Positions 7,634 to 15,241 of a stretch of 18,406 bases of DNA are shown here, one piece after another. The notes under the pieces are model-generated. The model did not search any database, was not told the DNA's origin, and worked only from the letters and a program-made list of their open reading frames with translations. The translations under genes and the position numbers were made by a program. Source of the stretch: Phycisphaerales bacterium UBA1845 (GTDB lineage Bacteria; Planctomycetota; Phycisphaerae; UBA1845); assembly GCA_002338715.1 (NCBI GenBank), contig DDIR01000085.1, positions 1-18,406 on the forward strand, in the 5' to 3' direction. The stretch's first letter is position 1. Each line of letters starts with the position of its first letter.

Positions 7634-8527
7634 ATGACCGAGCATGCCGCCAACGAAGACGTTGTGATTTCGCTTCGTGATGTGCGCAAGACATTCGAAG
7701 ATCAGGATGGCAACGACCACGTCGTGTTGGACAGCGTGACGTTTGATATTCACCGCGGCGAAACGCTCGTCGTGATGGGTGGCAGCGGTTGCGGCAAGAG
7801 CACGCTGCTGAACTGCATGATCGGCGAATACGAAATTGACTCGGGCACGATCATGTTCAAGACGCGCGAGATGGACGCCCTCGCCGACATCGCCAAACTG
7901 AGCGAGGAAGCGTTCAACACCATCCGCAAGCGTTACGGCATCCTGTTTCAAAGCGGCGCCCTCTTCAATTCGCTGACGCTTGCCGAGAACATCGCCCTGC
8001 CGCTGGAGGAGCATTCGTACGTCGACCCTTCCATCATTGATATCGTGGTGACGCTGAAACTTCAGCAGGTCAAGATGCTCGCCCACCGAGACAAAATGCC
8101 ATCGCAGCTTTCCGGTGGACAAAAAAAGCGGGCCGGCCTGGCGCGGGCGACGGCTCTGGATCCGGAGATCCTGTTCTACGATGAGCCGTCTGCCGGGTTG
8201 GACCCGGTCACGTCGACGGCGATCGATGAATTGATGATGGATCTTTCGCAAAAACTGCGGGTGACCAGCGTGGTCGTGACCCACGAGATGGATTCGGCTT
8301 TTCGCATCGCAGATCGGATGGTCATGCTGGACAAAGGCCGCGTGCTAAAAATCGGTGCCCGGCGTGAATTTGAATTGCTCCGGGACGCGAATCCCCTAGA
8401 GTTGAAAGACCCCGACGATCGGCTGATGAATCAGTTTCTCAACGGTCTGGGAGAAGGGCCGCTCACCGACGCCGAGGGCTTGAGCGAGTTCGAGAAACTG
8501 ATCAATACATCTTCGGGCGGATACTAA
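7634..8527 (+). CDS. mlaF: MlaF-family ABC transporter ATP-binding protein
   Basis: This is the ATPase subunit that powers the MlaE permease. It has 297 residues. Walker A GGSGCGKST is at 49-57, the Q-loop at about 106 (FQSGALF, the family's characteristic sequence), the signature LSGGQKKRAGLARA at 159-172, Walker B ILFYDEPSAGLDP at 179-191, and the H-loop His at 217 (VVVTHEMD). FQSGALF and KKRAGLARA distinguish Mla/Ttg2A-type ATPases from other ABC proteins. The C-terminus is about 30 residues longer than in E. coli MlaF and ends in a Ser/Gly-rich tail. A GGGGA Shine-Dalgarno-like sequence lies upstream of the ATG. Confidence 0.96.
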   Translation: MTEHAANEDVVISLRDVRKTFEDQDGNDHVVLDSVTFDIHRGETLVVMGGSGCGKSTLLNCMIGEYEIDSGTIMFKTREMDALADIAKLSEEAFNTIRKRYGILFQSGALFNSLTLAENIALPLEEHSYVDPSIIDIVVTLKLQQVKMLAHRDKMPSQLSGGQKKRAGLARATALDPEILFYDEPSAGLDPVTSTAIDELMMDLSQKLRVTSVVVTHEMDSAFRIADRMVMLDKGRVLKIGARREFELLRDANPLELKDPDDRLMNQFLNGLGEGPLTDAEGLSEFEKLINTSSGGY

Positions 8528-8570
8528 ACCGGGCCAAATGGTAGACGGCGGATGCTGACGAACTGACGAC

Positions 8571-9836
8571 ATGGCAAAGAAACGAAACACATTCACACTG
8601 GGTCTGACATTGCTCGTGATGTTCTCCCTGTTTGTTGGGTTCCTGCTGTTTGTTGGGGCCAAGGGATTCTTCCGCCCTGCCACACAGGAGCTTGTGGTTC
8701 GATTTGGGCTGGGGGCTGCGATGCCCGAAATCGTGAGCGGGTCGCGGGTGAATTGTTTCGGTCAGGCGGTGGGCAAGGTCATCGACACCCGATTTGTCGA
8801 AGCGCCCGATCCGACCGGTCGATCCAAGAAAGACATTCCGTATCTGGAAGTTCGGGCCACCGCGCTGAGTGAACTCAATCTGCGATCCGATTGCCGGGTG
8901 ATATCAACGGGCCCGCCCCTTGGCGGCAAGGGCGTGATCGAAATTGTCGATCGGGGCATCAGCGAGAAGGCATTGACGCCCGACACAGTTCTCTATGGTT
9001 CTGTTACCGGATTCCAGGAAGTCCTCGCCACTGTGACGCGCGAGTTGGATGATAAGAATCCGTCTGGTTTGTTGCGAATCATCAAGTCGGAATTCGACGC
9101 CCGCGATAAGAATTCATTGCTTGCCAGCATTCACGCCTCAACGAGTGACATCAATCGCATCACCAGCAGCCTCGCACTGGAAATGTCGCGCGACAAGGAA
9201 GAGCACCTTTTGCATAAGCTGCACGTCAGCATGGACAAGGTCAATCGCGGACTGCAGGAACTCGTCGCCATGCTCGAAGAAACGAGACCGAAAATCGGCC
9301 GCACGCTCGACTCGGCTGAGCACGCGATGGCCAATATCGACACGCAGATCATTGATAACCTGGCCAAGGAGTTCAATCCCAATTACAAAGCCGGAATGCT
9401 CTCGCAGATTCATGTCGCCTTCGACAAACTCAACGGTTCGCTCGACGACGTCAACGCAATCACCACGAGCACCAAGGGCATCGTGGTCTTGAATCAGGAC
9501 CGCATCGACGAACTCGTGCAAAACGCTTCGGAAGCGGGCATGCTGCTTCGGGCGGGCATCAAGGATTTGACGCTGCATCCTTGGAAGGCCTTCTTGAAAC
9601 CGACCCCGTCCGAACTGCGCGAGTTGAATATGTTCAACGTCGCCCGCGAATTCACCGAAGCCTCCGCCCACCTCGACGACACGACCTCCCGATTGAAATC
9701 GCTGGTGGATCTGCACGGATCGGGAATTGACGCAAACAATCTGAAGTTGCAAAGCATTCAAGCCGATCTGGCCGCCAGTGTCGAAAAATATCGCAACGCC
9801 GAAAAGGCGCTGTGGGAGTTTCTGGATAAACAATGA
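8571..9836 (+). CDS. mlaD: MlaD/MCE-family lipid-transport protein
   Basis: This is the membrane-anchored substrate-binding subunit of the Mla-type transporter. It has 421 residues. One N-terminal transmembrane helix (about 9-31, LGLTLLVMFSLFVGFLLFVG) is followed by an MCE domain (about 38-130) with VRFGLGAAMPEIVSGSRV and a closing GGKGVIEIVDRG. A long helical C-terminal region (about 150-421) follows; its heptad-like spacing of hydrophobic residues suggests a coiled coil, as in PqiB- or Mce-type proteins that form a tunnel across the periplasm. E. coli MlaD is 183 residues, so this is the extended form. No mlaC (periplasmic carrier) gene follows, which fits a protein long enough to bridge the membranes itself. 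Confidence 0.92.
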   Translation: MAKKRNTFTLGLTLLVMFSLFVGFLLFVGAKGFFRPATQELVVRFGLGAAMPEIVSGSRVNCFGQAVGKVIDTRFVEAPDPTGRSKKDIPYLEVRATALSELNLRSDCRVISTGPPLGGKGVIEIVDRGISEKALTPDTVLYGSVTGFQEVLATVTRELDDKNPSGLLRIIKSEFDARDKNSLLASIHASTSDINRITSSLALEMSRDKEEHLLHKLHVSMDKVNRGLQELVAMLEETRPKIGRTLDSAEHAMANIDTQIIDNLAKEFNPNYKAGMLSQIHVAFDKLNGSLDDVNAITTSTKGIVVLNQDRIDELVQNASEAGMLLRAGIKDLTLHPWKAFLKPTPSELRELNMFNVAREFTEASAHLDDTTSRLKSLVDLHGSGIDANNLKLQSIQADLAASVEKYRNAEKALWEFLDKQ

Positions 9837-9875
9837 CGCACGTCATGTGCGAGACGCCTAGATAAAACCTGCATC

Positions 9876-11009
9876 ATGCCCAAGAAAAAGAAAACCGAAT
9901 TTGACGCGATCGTCGTCGGAGCCGGACCCGCCGGCGCAACCATTGCAATCATGTTGGCCAAGAAGGGAATGTCGGTCGGTTTAATTGACCGCGAATCGTT
10001 CCCGCGTCGCAAGGCCTGCACGGGTTGGGTCAATACCGACATCGCCAAACTGCTCGACGAGTTGGACGTCGCCTCGAAGCAGTTGTTGTCGCGCCCGATT
10101 AAGGAAGTTGCGTTTCACAATGCCGACCTGAGCAAGACGTCTGTCCCGAAACTCAAATCAACACCGGGGTATTTGATCGACCGGGCGACATTTGACGAGC
10201 GTCTGGTCAACACGGCCAAGCGAGCCGGCGCCCAATTGATTGAGAATTGTGAAATCACCGATCTCGATCCGCAGGAATCCGGCGTCAATGTCATCACATC
10301 AAAGGGCAAGACGTATCAATGCAAGCTTCTCGTTTTGGCGATCGGCGCATCGAAAAAGCTTCGCGCCCAGGTGGGCATCGCCCGATCCGACGCACGCGAA
10401 ACGCGCTGGACGGCGCTCATCGAACACGAACTCGACGCCAAATCAAAGGATGCGCCCACGACGACTTACATCGATATAGTGCTTGGGGCGACGGCTGACA
10501 ACGGCTTGGGAATGCTCGCACGCCAGAAGGACCGGATTTCGCTCACGCTGAATTCGCCCGGCGAACGTGACGCGATCATCGCGCGAATCGTCGAGTTGGC
10601 CCACATCATGCGCGAAAAGAAAATGGTTACGTCGGACTTTCCGGCTAAGCCGACCGCAGTCGAGTGCGCCGAATCAAGCTTTGGCCCGGCGCTGGAACTC
10701 GATTCACACGTCGGCAAGCACACGCTGCTGATCGGCGATGCCGGCGGGTTCATCGCGGCTGTCAGCCAAGAGGGCATTTACCCGTCGATGTGGTCGGCCA
10801 AGATCGCAGCCGAGGTGATCGGTTCGGCATGGGGTGCGGATATTTCCCAAGACGCGCTCATGACCTTCGACAACAAGTGGCGTCTGGAAATGGGCGACTA
10901 CCTCCGCCCGCCCAACACCGACCTGCAACTCCTGGCCCCACTGATTTTCTCAAACCAACCCATGACCGACCGAATGGCCAGCGCATTTTTCTTTGGTGAG
11001 AATATTTAG
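9876..11009 (+). CDS. Geranylgeranyl reductase-family FAD-dependent oxidoreductase
   Basis: This flavoprotein belongs to the geranylgeranyl reductase / FAD-dependent halogenase-like group, whose members reduce double bonds of isoprenoid chains (archaeal lipids, chlorophyll phytyl, menaquinone). It has 377 residues. The FAD dinucleotide-binding motif VVGAGPAGATIA is at 13-24 with the following acidic strand end LIDRESFPRRKACTGW. The second FAD motif LLIGDAGGFIAAVSQEGIYP starts near 284, with GD at 287-288. The gene begins 39 nt after mlaD on the same strand, so it probably belongs to the Mla operon; no clear Shine-Dalgarno sequence is seen. The last 40 codons are repeated at 12349-12468. Its TAG stop overlaps the stop of the convergent HAF-repeat gene (11006-11009). 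The substrate is unknown: a polyprenyl lipid or menaquinone is the likeliest. Confidence 0.88.
   Translation: MPKKKKTEFDAIVVGAGPAGATIAIMLAKKGMSVGLIDRESFPRRKACTGWVNTDIAKLLDELDVASKQLLSRPIKEVAFHNADLSKTSVPKLKSTPGYLIDRATFDERLVNTAKRAGAQLIENCEITDLDPQESGVNVITSKGKTYQCKLLVLAIGASKKLRAQVGIARSDARETRWTALIEHELDAKSKDAPTTTYIDIVLGATADNGLGMLARQKDRISLTLNSPGERDAIIARIVELAHIMREKKMVTSDFPAKPTAVECAESSFGPALELDSHVGKHTLLIGDAGGFIAAVSQEGIYPSMWSAKIAAEVIGSAWGADISQDALMTFDNKWRLEMGDYLRPPNTDLQLLAPLIFSNQPMTDRMASAFFFGENI
10869..11009 (+). repeat. Direct repeat copy 1: 3' end of the reductase gene
   Basis: This is the left copy of a direct repeat whose right copy is 12331-12468. From the ATG at 10890 to the stop the two match at 114 of 120 positions. 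All six differences (CGC/CGT, CTC/CTG, CCA/CCG, AAC/AAT, GCA/GCG, ATT/ATC) are synonymous third-position changes. Upstream of 10890 similarity fades, with a 3-bp gap. Similarity stops at the stop codon. Confidence 0.95.
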
Positions 11010-12190
11010 CGACGCCGTCTGCAGAGAGAGAACGCCCCAGCAGCAACAATGAGAAGCGTACTTGGTTCGGGTAGTGTGACGACAAACCCTCTTGTAAACG
11101 TACCGAGGCTCTCATTGGTACCGACCCCTGCGATCGTCAACCCATCATCTGAGATTGCTGTTGCCCAATCCAATCTCCATCCATTCAGATCCATTCCATA
11201 GTCATTGATCAGCACATCTTCGAGCAAACGCATCCCATTAATGCTGTCCCAAATGAAGGCCGAATCACATGAGCCGCAGCCTTGATTGCTGCTACTTTTT
11301 CCAACAACGATTGAACCATCGCCGGATACAGCAAGTGCTTCACTGTCTTGAAACCCACCGGGCAAATCGCCAAGCCCGACCATAACATCATTTTGCCAAA
11401 TGAATGCCTCAGTGAAGTTCCCGGATTGAGAATTGCCCCAACCGACGATGGTGGAGCCATCAGAAGAAACCGCAGTCGCGGCACTTCTAAAGTCCCCGCC
11501 AGGCAGATCGCCCAACCCAGTCATCGTGTTGTTCGCATAAATAAATGCTTCTTGGCCTGAGGCCGAATGACCGGTCCCGACAATCACGGAACCGTCGGCT
11601 GAGATTCCGTTGGCTGTGCTATTGAAATCGCCTCCGGGAAGATCGCCCAACCCGGACATTGACCCGTTCCACAAGAACGCTTCGTTTCCATTTGGAGAGG
11701 CTGCACGTCCAACAACAAGCGCCCCATCGGGTGTTACGCCTCTAGCCTCGCTATCAAACGTGAGGCCCGGCAGCACTGGACGTAGGTCGCCTAGGTGTAT
11801 GAGACCTTCGTCAAAGTCCCAAATCGTGGCGATTGTTCCGAAACTTGCGTTCATGGACCCGACAACATGTCTTCCGCTTCCCGAAACGTCGAACGCAAAA
11901 CTGGACGGGTCGCCATTTGGAGACCCACTACTCCCCGGGATGTCTCCTAACCCTGTCAAGTTGCCCGCGTTCCAAATAAACGCTTCGTTTGATGCCGGAA
12001 AGTTCGTTTGACTGTGACCAACCACAAACTCGCCGTTTGGCGAAACCGCAGTGGGCCAACTTCTCGGAATCCCGTTTTCGTTGACTAATCCAATATCCTG
12101 AATGCTTGGTACAGCACCGGCGAATGCTACTGAACCGCTACCAACAAATAGTAAGCCTAAGATCGTGGTTTTGAATAGGCGACTCGACAT
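11006..12190 (-). CDS. HAF-repeat extracellular protein with PEP-CTERM-like sorting signal
   Basis: This is a 394-residue secreted protein. A signal peptide (MSSRLFKTTILGLLFVGSGS, cleaved probably after AFA) is followed by about six repeats of 45-50 residues of the HAF type: GLGDLPGG, then a variable part, AVSxDGSxIVG, and EAFIW. The LGDLPGG core is near-perfect in three of them. Such repeats probably fold as blades or a solenoid. The C-terminus (LPEPSTLLIVAAGAFSLCRRRR) has the PEP motif, hydrophobic stretch and Arg cluster of PEP-CTERM exosortase substrates, so the protein is probably processed at the cell surface. The start at 12190 is preferred because it begins the signal peptide and has GGGAG upstream (12199-12203). 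The gene lies between two copies of the reductase 3' end on the opposite strand, and its base composition looks more AT-rich than its neighbours. The function is unknown. Confidence 0.9.
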   Translation of the reverse strand: MSSRLFKTTILGLLFVGSGSVAFAGAVPSIQDIGLVNENGIPRSWPTAVSPNGEFVVGHSQTNFPASNEAFIWNAGNLTGLGDIPGSSGSPNGDPSSFAFDVSGSGRHVVGSMNASFGTIATIWDFDEGLIHLGDLRPVLPGLTFDSEARGVTPDGALVVGRAASPNGNEAFLWNGSMSGLGDLPGGDFNSTANGISADGSVIVGTGHSASGQEAFIYANNTMTGLGDLPGGDFRSAATAVSSDGSTIVGWGNSQSGNFTEAFIWQNDVMVGLGDLPGGFQDSEALAVSGDGSIVVGKSSSNQGCGSCDSAFIWDSINGMRLLEDVLINDYGMDLNGWRLDWATAISDDGLTIAGVGTNESLGTFTRGFVVTLPEPSTLLIVAAGAFSLCRRRR

Positions 12191-12229
12191 CCCTTGTCTC
12201 CCGAATGCAGACGGAACGCTGTTGTGCGA

Positions 12230-12271
12230 CAATCGGATTTCAGACTGATGTGGCTGTGTCGCTTCCGATTG
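12230..12271. repeat. Inverted repeat upstream of the HAF-repeat gene
   Basis: CAATCGGA (12230-12237) and TCCGATTG (12264-12271) form a perfect 8-bp inverted repeat with a 26-nt spacer. The distal arm overlaps the predicted -10 box, so it could be an operator or a leader hairpin. Confidence 0.4.
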
Positions 12272-12297
12272 TAACAAAAGGTGAATCACGAAGTCCA
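12268..12297 (-). promoter_or_regulatory. Candidate promoter of the HAF-repeat gene
   Basis: On the - strand TGGACT (12297-12292) and TACAAT (12273-12268) are separated by 18 nt, a 4/6 and 5/6 match to the sigma70 boxes. It lies about 78 nt before the start codon and inside the segment flanked by the direct repeats, so the segment carries its own promoter. Confidence 0.45.
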
Positions 12298-12318
12298 TTG
12301 TTACCGCAGGCGGTTTCG

Positions 12319-12468
12319 ATGGCACAGGTCGACAACTGGCGATTGGTAATGGGCGACTACCTCCGTCCGCCCAACACCGACCTGCAACTGCTGGCCCCGC
12401 TGATTTTCTCAAATCAACCCATGACCGACCGAATGGCCAGCGCGTTTTTCTTTGGTGAGAATATCTAG
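12319..12468 (+). pseudogene. Truncated second copy of the reductase 3' end (direct repeat copy 2)
   Basis: A 49-residue reading frame (MAQVDNWRLVMGDYLRPPN...) ends in the same 39 residues as the reductase, including SAFFFGENI and the TAG stop. The repeat proper is 12331-12468; from 12349 on it matches 10890-11009 with only six synonymous changes. Before that DN-WRLV replaces DNKWRLE. No FAD-binding part is present, so it cannot be a working reductase; whether it is translated is unknown. The lack of amino-acid changes suggests it came from a functional gene and is either recent or derived from a related allele. Confidence 0.9.
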
Positions 12469-12485
12469 CCGCGATTGTGTCGACA

Positions 12486-12992
12486 TCAGTCGTCTGTCGA
12501 TTCGTGCGACGCCACGTTGACCTGCTGAATTGCCGCGCCGCATTCGGGACAATTGCCGCTTGTGTTGCCTATCAGATTGTACCCGCATTCAACACAACGC
12601 GATTCTCGTTTCCAACGACGACGCCTTCTAATCGGCGCGTATACGTAGAACGTCAAGCCGCCAAAAACCACCGTCGGAATCCAAAGCGGCAGAATGTACT
12701 TTCGATAGGTCGCGCCACGAACGGCTGGGAGAACCTCTTCCATGATTCCCAGTCCGCTCGCGTATTTTCTTGCCACGCTGTACCCATGCCAGGTGAAGAC
12801 GGTGCGTGGCGTGGCGGACGCCCGCTCCTGACATGAAACCGCGCCGTTGTAGAGGCGCCAAATGTAGCTCGGCGAATTGTAGGACAGATAGGTGTAGCTC
12901 AGGCCCCATGAAACGAGCGTCACGCCCGTTAGGAATGCAAAAACGCACACCATGGCTTGACGAATTGGGATGCGTTGCCCAGTTGAATTCAT
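12486..12992 (-). CDS. Membrane protein with C-terminal zinc ribbon
   Basis: From the ATG at 12992 this is a 168-residue protein. Two transmembrane segments are visible, at about 12-32 (QAMVCVFAFLTGVTLVSWGL) and 100-121 (LPLWIPTVVFGGLTFYVYAP), enclosing a probable extracytoplasmic loop. An Arg/Lys cluster (IRRRRRWKRE) and a four-cysteine zinc ribbon follow, with Cys133, 136, 148 and 151 (CVECGYNL...GNCPECG). This ribbon-after-membrane design recurs in uncharacterised proteins of Phycisphaerae-type planctomycetes. A TTG at 13067 would add 25 residues but is less convincing. The function is not known. The gene begins only 18 nt after the duplicated reductase fragment on the opposite strand ends. 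Confidence 0.75.
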   Translation of the reverse strand: MNSTGQRIPIRQAMVCVFAFLTGVTLVSWGLSYTYLSYNSPSYIWRLYNGAVSCQERASATPRTVFTWHGYSVARKYASGLGIMEEVLPAVRGATYRKYILPLWIPTVVFGGLTFYVYAPIRRRRRWKRESRCVECGYNLIGNTSGNCPECGAAIQQVNVASHESTDD

Positions 12993-13080
12993 TTCGTCAC
13001 ATTCTAACACTTCGGCCGCTAAAAAGTTGCGACGGTACGCCGATTTCACCAACCTCCAGTTGGACAAATCGCTGCATGAC

Positions 13081-13563
13081 TTACAAGCGATGGAACGTCA
13101 CTTCGTCGCGACTCAAGTTGATCGTTGCGATCGTGTATTCGCGGGCTCGATGTAGTGCGCCGGGGTTGATGATTCTGCAGTTGCCGATGCGTTCGTCTCT
13201 GGCGATGTGGGTGTGGCCGTGGAGGATGTAGTCGCACGTGGGTGTTCGCAGCGCGACGTTGAATTCCGGTTCGTGGCCGTGGAAGACCTGAATGGACTTT
13301 CCGCCCAGTTCGAGCGCTAACGGAACGGCATCAGGGACTGGCAGTTCGACGGAATTCAAGAATGCTTTTGTCGCATTGTCGAAGTAGTCGGTGTTGCCCC
13401 AGACAAAGTGGGCGCGGCGGCCGACCATTTCCTCGAAGACTTCGATGCCGCCAACATCGCCGCAGTGGATGATCGCTTCCGCGCGTTGACGGTCGAAGAT
13501 TTCGATGGCCTTTGTGACCTGATGCGCCCTTCCGTGACTATCCGACATGACGCCGATGATCAT
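13081..13563 (-). CDS. YfcE/MJ0936-like metallophosphoesterase
   Basis: This is a calcineurin-like phosphodiesterase with 160 residues, the usual size for the YfcE group. All metal-site motifs are present: DSHG (8-11), GDVGG (35-39), GNTD (56-59, where the family usually has GNCD), HGHE (95-98) and HGHTH (115-119). Homologues hydrolyse phosphodiesters, often with Mn2+; the physiological substrate is not known. The start follows the stop of the upstream gene (TAG, 13569-13567) by 3 nt, and the GGTGGG at the end of that gene can serve as its Shine-Dalgarno sequence, so the two are translated from one transcript. Confidence 0.92.
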   Translation of the reverse strand: MIIGVMSDSHGRAHQVTKAIEIFDRQRAEAIIHCGDVGGIEVFEEMVGRRAHFVWGNTDYFDNATKAFLNSVELPVPDAVPLALELGGKSIQVFHGHEPEFNVALRTPTCDYILHGHTHIARDERIGNCRIINPGALHRAREYTIATINLSRDEVTFHRL

Positions 13564-13566
13564 GGA

Positions 13567-14184
13567 CTACCCACCCACCGTCTTGACGGATTTGACGATT
13601 TTGTCCCAGGCGATTTCCTGGCGATTTCGAAACGGTCCGGCAGACTGCATCTCGATGGCGTAGGCATAGGTCACATGGTCTTCGACGTGCACGGCAGACA
13701 GAACGCGCAGGTTCAATCCGGGCATCCCGTAGTAAAGATCTGTCGGTTCATGAACATCCGCAAAACATGCCGGCCAATCTCCCATATGCGAATCCGCATG
13801 CCGGATGTTACCTGGTGAAGGTTCGCCGGCGATTGCGGTGAGTTGGCCGATGATGTCGTCGCAGTATTCGCGGGCGGTGAGTTTGTCGGTGGTCATGGCC
13901 CGGTGAACGCGCAAGATAACGCTTCCGGAACCGTATTCATCTGAAACCGGGCTGAATGCGAAAACAGTTCCGCCCCGCAGGTCCATTTGCGGGCTTCCCT
14001 CGCTCCAACCGACCGGCGTCTTGAATTCGATCCGCCAACCCTCCAGCTTAACCGTGTCGTCCATCTCCATGTGGGTTCGGTGTGAAACGAGGCTGCCTGC
14101 CATCCACGACACGGCAAGTAATGACCCCACGCCGAAGAGCAAGCCGCGGCGTTGTTGCTTGGCATGGTGTGGCATCAATGACAT
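13567..14184 (-). CDS. Uncharacterised N-terminally anchored protein
   Basis: This is a 205-residue protein not recognised by family. A basic start (HHAKQQRR) and a hydrophobic segment (about 14-32, GLLFGVGSLLAVSWMAGSLV) suggest a membrane anchor or uncleaved signal, with the rest outside the cytoplasm. The remainder has the alternating strands and aromatic residues of proteins that resemble PsbP or DUF1795-type stress proteins (WRIEFKTPVGWSEG, then VILRVHRAMT, then YAYAIEMQSAG and a final helix DKIVKSVKTV), but this likeness is only a guess. It is the first gene of a two-gene unit with the metallophosphoesterase. The start could also be the ATG three codons downstream; no clear Shine-Dalgarno sequence is visible. 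Confidence 0.7.
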   Translation of the reverse strand: MSLMPHHAKQQRRGLLFGVGSLLAVSWMAGSLVSHRTHMEMDDTVKLEGWRIEFKTPVGWSEGSPQMDLRGGTVFAFSPVSDEYGSGSVILRVHRAMTTDKLTAREYCDDIIGQLTAIAGEPSPGNIRHADSHMGDWPACFADVHEPTDLYYGMPGLNLRVLSAVHVEDHVTYAYAIEMQSAGPFRNRQEIAWDKIVKSVKTVGG

Positions 14185-14225
14185 GGCGGGCTCATCGTAT
14201 GGTGTGAATTCGCCGGTGACAATGG

Positions 14226-14254
14226 TTGACCGAATCCTAACAGACGCCTACATT
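14226..14254 (+). promoter_or_regulatory. Candidate sigma70 promoter for the DUF502-hpf unit
   Basis: TTGACC (14226-14231) and TACATT (14249-14254) are spaced by exactly 17 nt, matching 5/6 and 4/6 of the consensus. It lies in the divergent gap (14185-14348), 95 nt before the DUF502 start codon. Confidence 0.45.
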
Positions 14255-14348
14255 CACGGTCGCTGGCGTCGTCAACGCATCTGTGCTTTCTTGAGGAATC
14301 GGCTTTTGAACCCCGATACAACTCCTGTCAATCGGGCTCCCGTATCCC

Positions 14349-15239
14349 ATGGATGAATTCAAGAGATTCTTTCTTCGCGGACTAGCGGCTGTCCTACCCA
14401 CGCTGCTCACCATTGCGGTGTTTCTATGGGCTTATCGGCTGGTCGATACCTATCTGGGGCAGCACATCACCCGTGGAATGTTGAGCGTGATGTGCCTTTT
14501 GGGCGAGCCCTCAGCCGTCGATGCCGAGGAAGATTCCCTGAAATATGGCGACCCGCTGGACCGTTGGATCGAAACCGGACCTTGGGCGGGAATCCGCGAC
14601 ACAGCTGAACACAACATCATTACCAGCAATGCTTTAGGAAGCCGCGACGAACTGGTTCGGGCACGCGCAGAGGAAGCCCGCAGTCACGCTTTGTGGCGAA
14701 TCGCCTTCAGAAAGTACAAATTGGGCCTGGTCGGTTTTTTGATTGCGATCATTGTCGTATACTTCGTCGGACTCTTTCTGGCCAGTTTCATTGGCAGGAC
14801 CACGTTGCGGCTGGTCGAACGCACCGTGAGTCGGATGCCGCTGGTGGGTGCCATCTATCCGAACATCAAGCAGGTTACGGACTTTTTGTTTAGCGAGAGT
14901 AAGCTGGAGTTTTCCGGCGTGGTGGCCGTCCCTTACCCCCGCAAGGGGATTTGGTCGATCGGATTGCTGACCGGTCACCCGATGAAGGCAATCAAAGATC
15001 AGACGGAAGTCGATCTGGTGACAGTATTTATCCCCAGTTCCCCAGCGCCGGTGACGGGATATACAATCACAGTGGATCGGTCCGAGATGCTGGTGCTCGA
15101 TATATCGATCGACGAGGCGCTACGCTTCATCATCAGCGCGGGTGTGGTGAAGCCAGATACCAAACTATTAAACGAACCAACGTTGGGAAAACAATCCCCA
15201 CTCGTTGGTGACGCGAAAACAAAGAAAGAGGAGACTTAA
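14349..15239 (+). CDS. DUF502 family membrane protein
   Basis: This is an inner-membrane protein of the DUF502 family, of unknown biochemical role. It has 296 residues, whereas most members have about 200. Transmembrane helix 1 is at about 8-30 (RGLAAVLPTLLTIAVFLWAY) and helix 2 at about 125-148 (LVGFLIAIIVVYFVGLFLAS). The conserved motif IYPNIKQVTDFL lies at 169-180, followed by the beta-rich cytoplasmic domain (VVAVPYPRKGIWSIGLLTG; FIPSSPAPVTGY). The extra length is an insertion of about 75 residues between the two helices (about 45-120), rich in charged residues and probably outside the membrane. Two nucleotides separate its stop from the next gene, which starts with GTG, so the two are co-expressed. 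Confidence 0.9.
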   Translation: MDEFKRFFLRGLAAVLPTLLTIAVFLWAYRLVDTYLGQHITRGMLSVMCLLGEPSAVDAEEDSLKYGDPLDRWIETGPWAGIRDTAEHNIITSNALGSRDELVRARAEEARSHALWRIAFRKYKLGLVGFLIAIIVVYFVGLFLASFIGRTTLRLVERTVSRMPLVGAIYPNIKQVTDFLFSESKLEFSGVVAVPYPRKGIWSIGLLTGHPMKAIKDQTEVDLVTVFIPSSPAPVTGYTITVDRSEMLVLDISIDEALRFIISAGVVKPDTKLLNEPTLGKQSPLVGDAKTKKEET

Positions 15240-15241
15240 GC

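Noticed and set aside
6953..8284. 443-codon - strand frame opposite mlaE and mlaF
   Set aside because: It is rich in Arg, His, Asp and Gln, as expected for the antisense of GC-rich coding DNA, and it overlaps two certain genes.
11006..12412. Longer form of the HAF-repeat protein starting at 12412
   Set aside because: The first 74 residues would be the antisense of the duplicated reductase end and the leader; the signal peptide starts at 12190 with a Shine-Dalgarno sequence before it.
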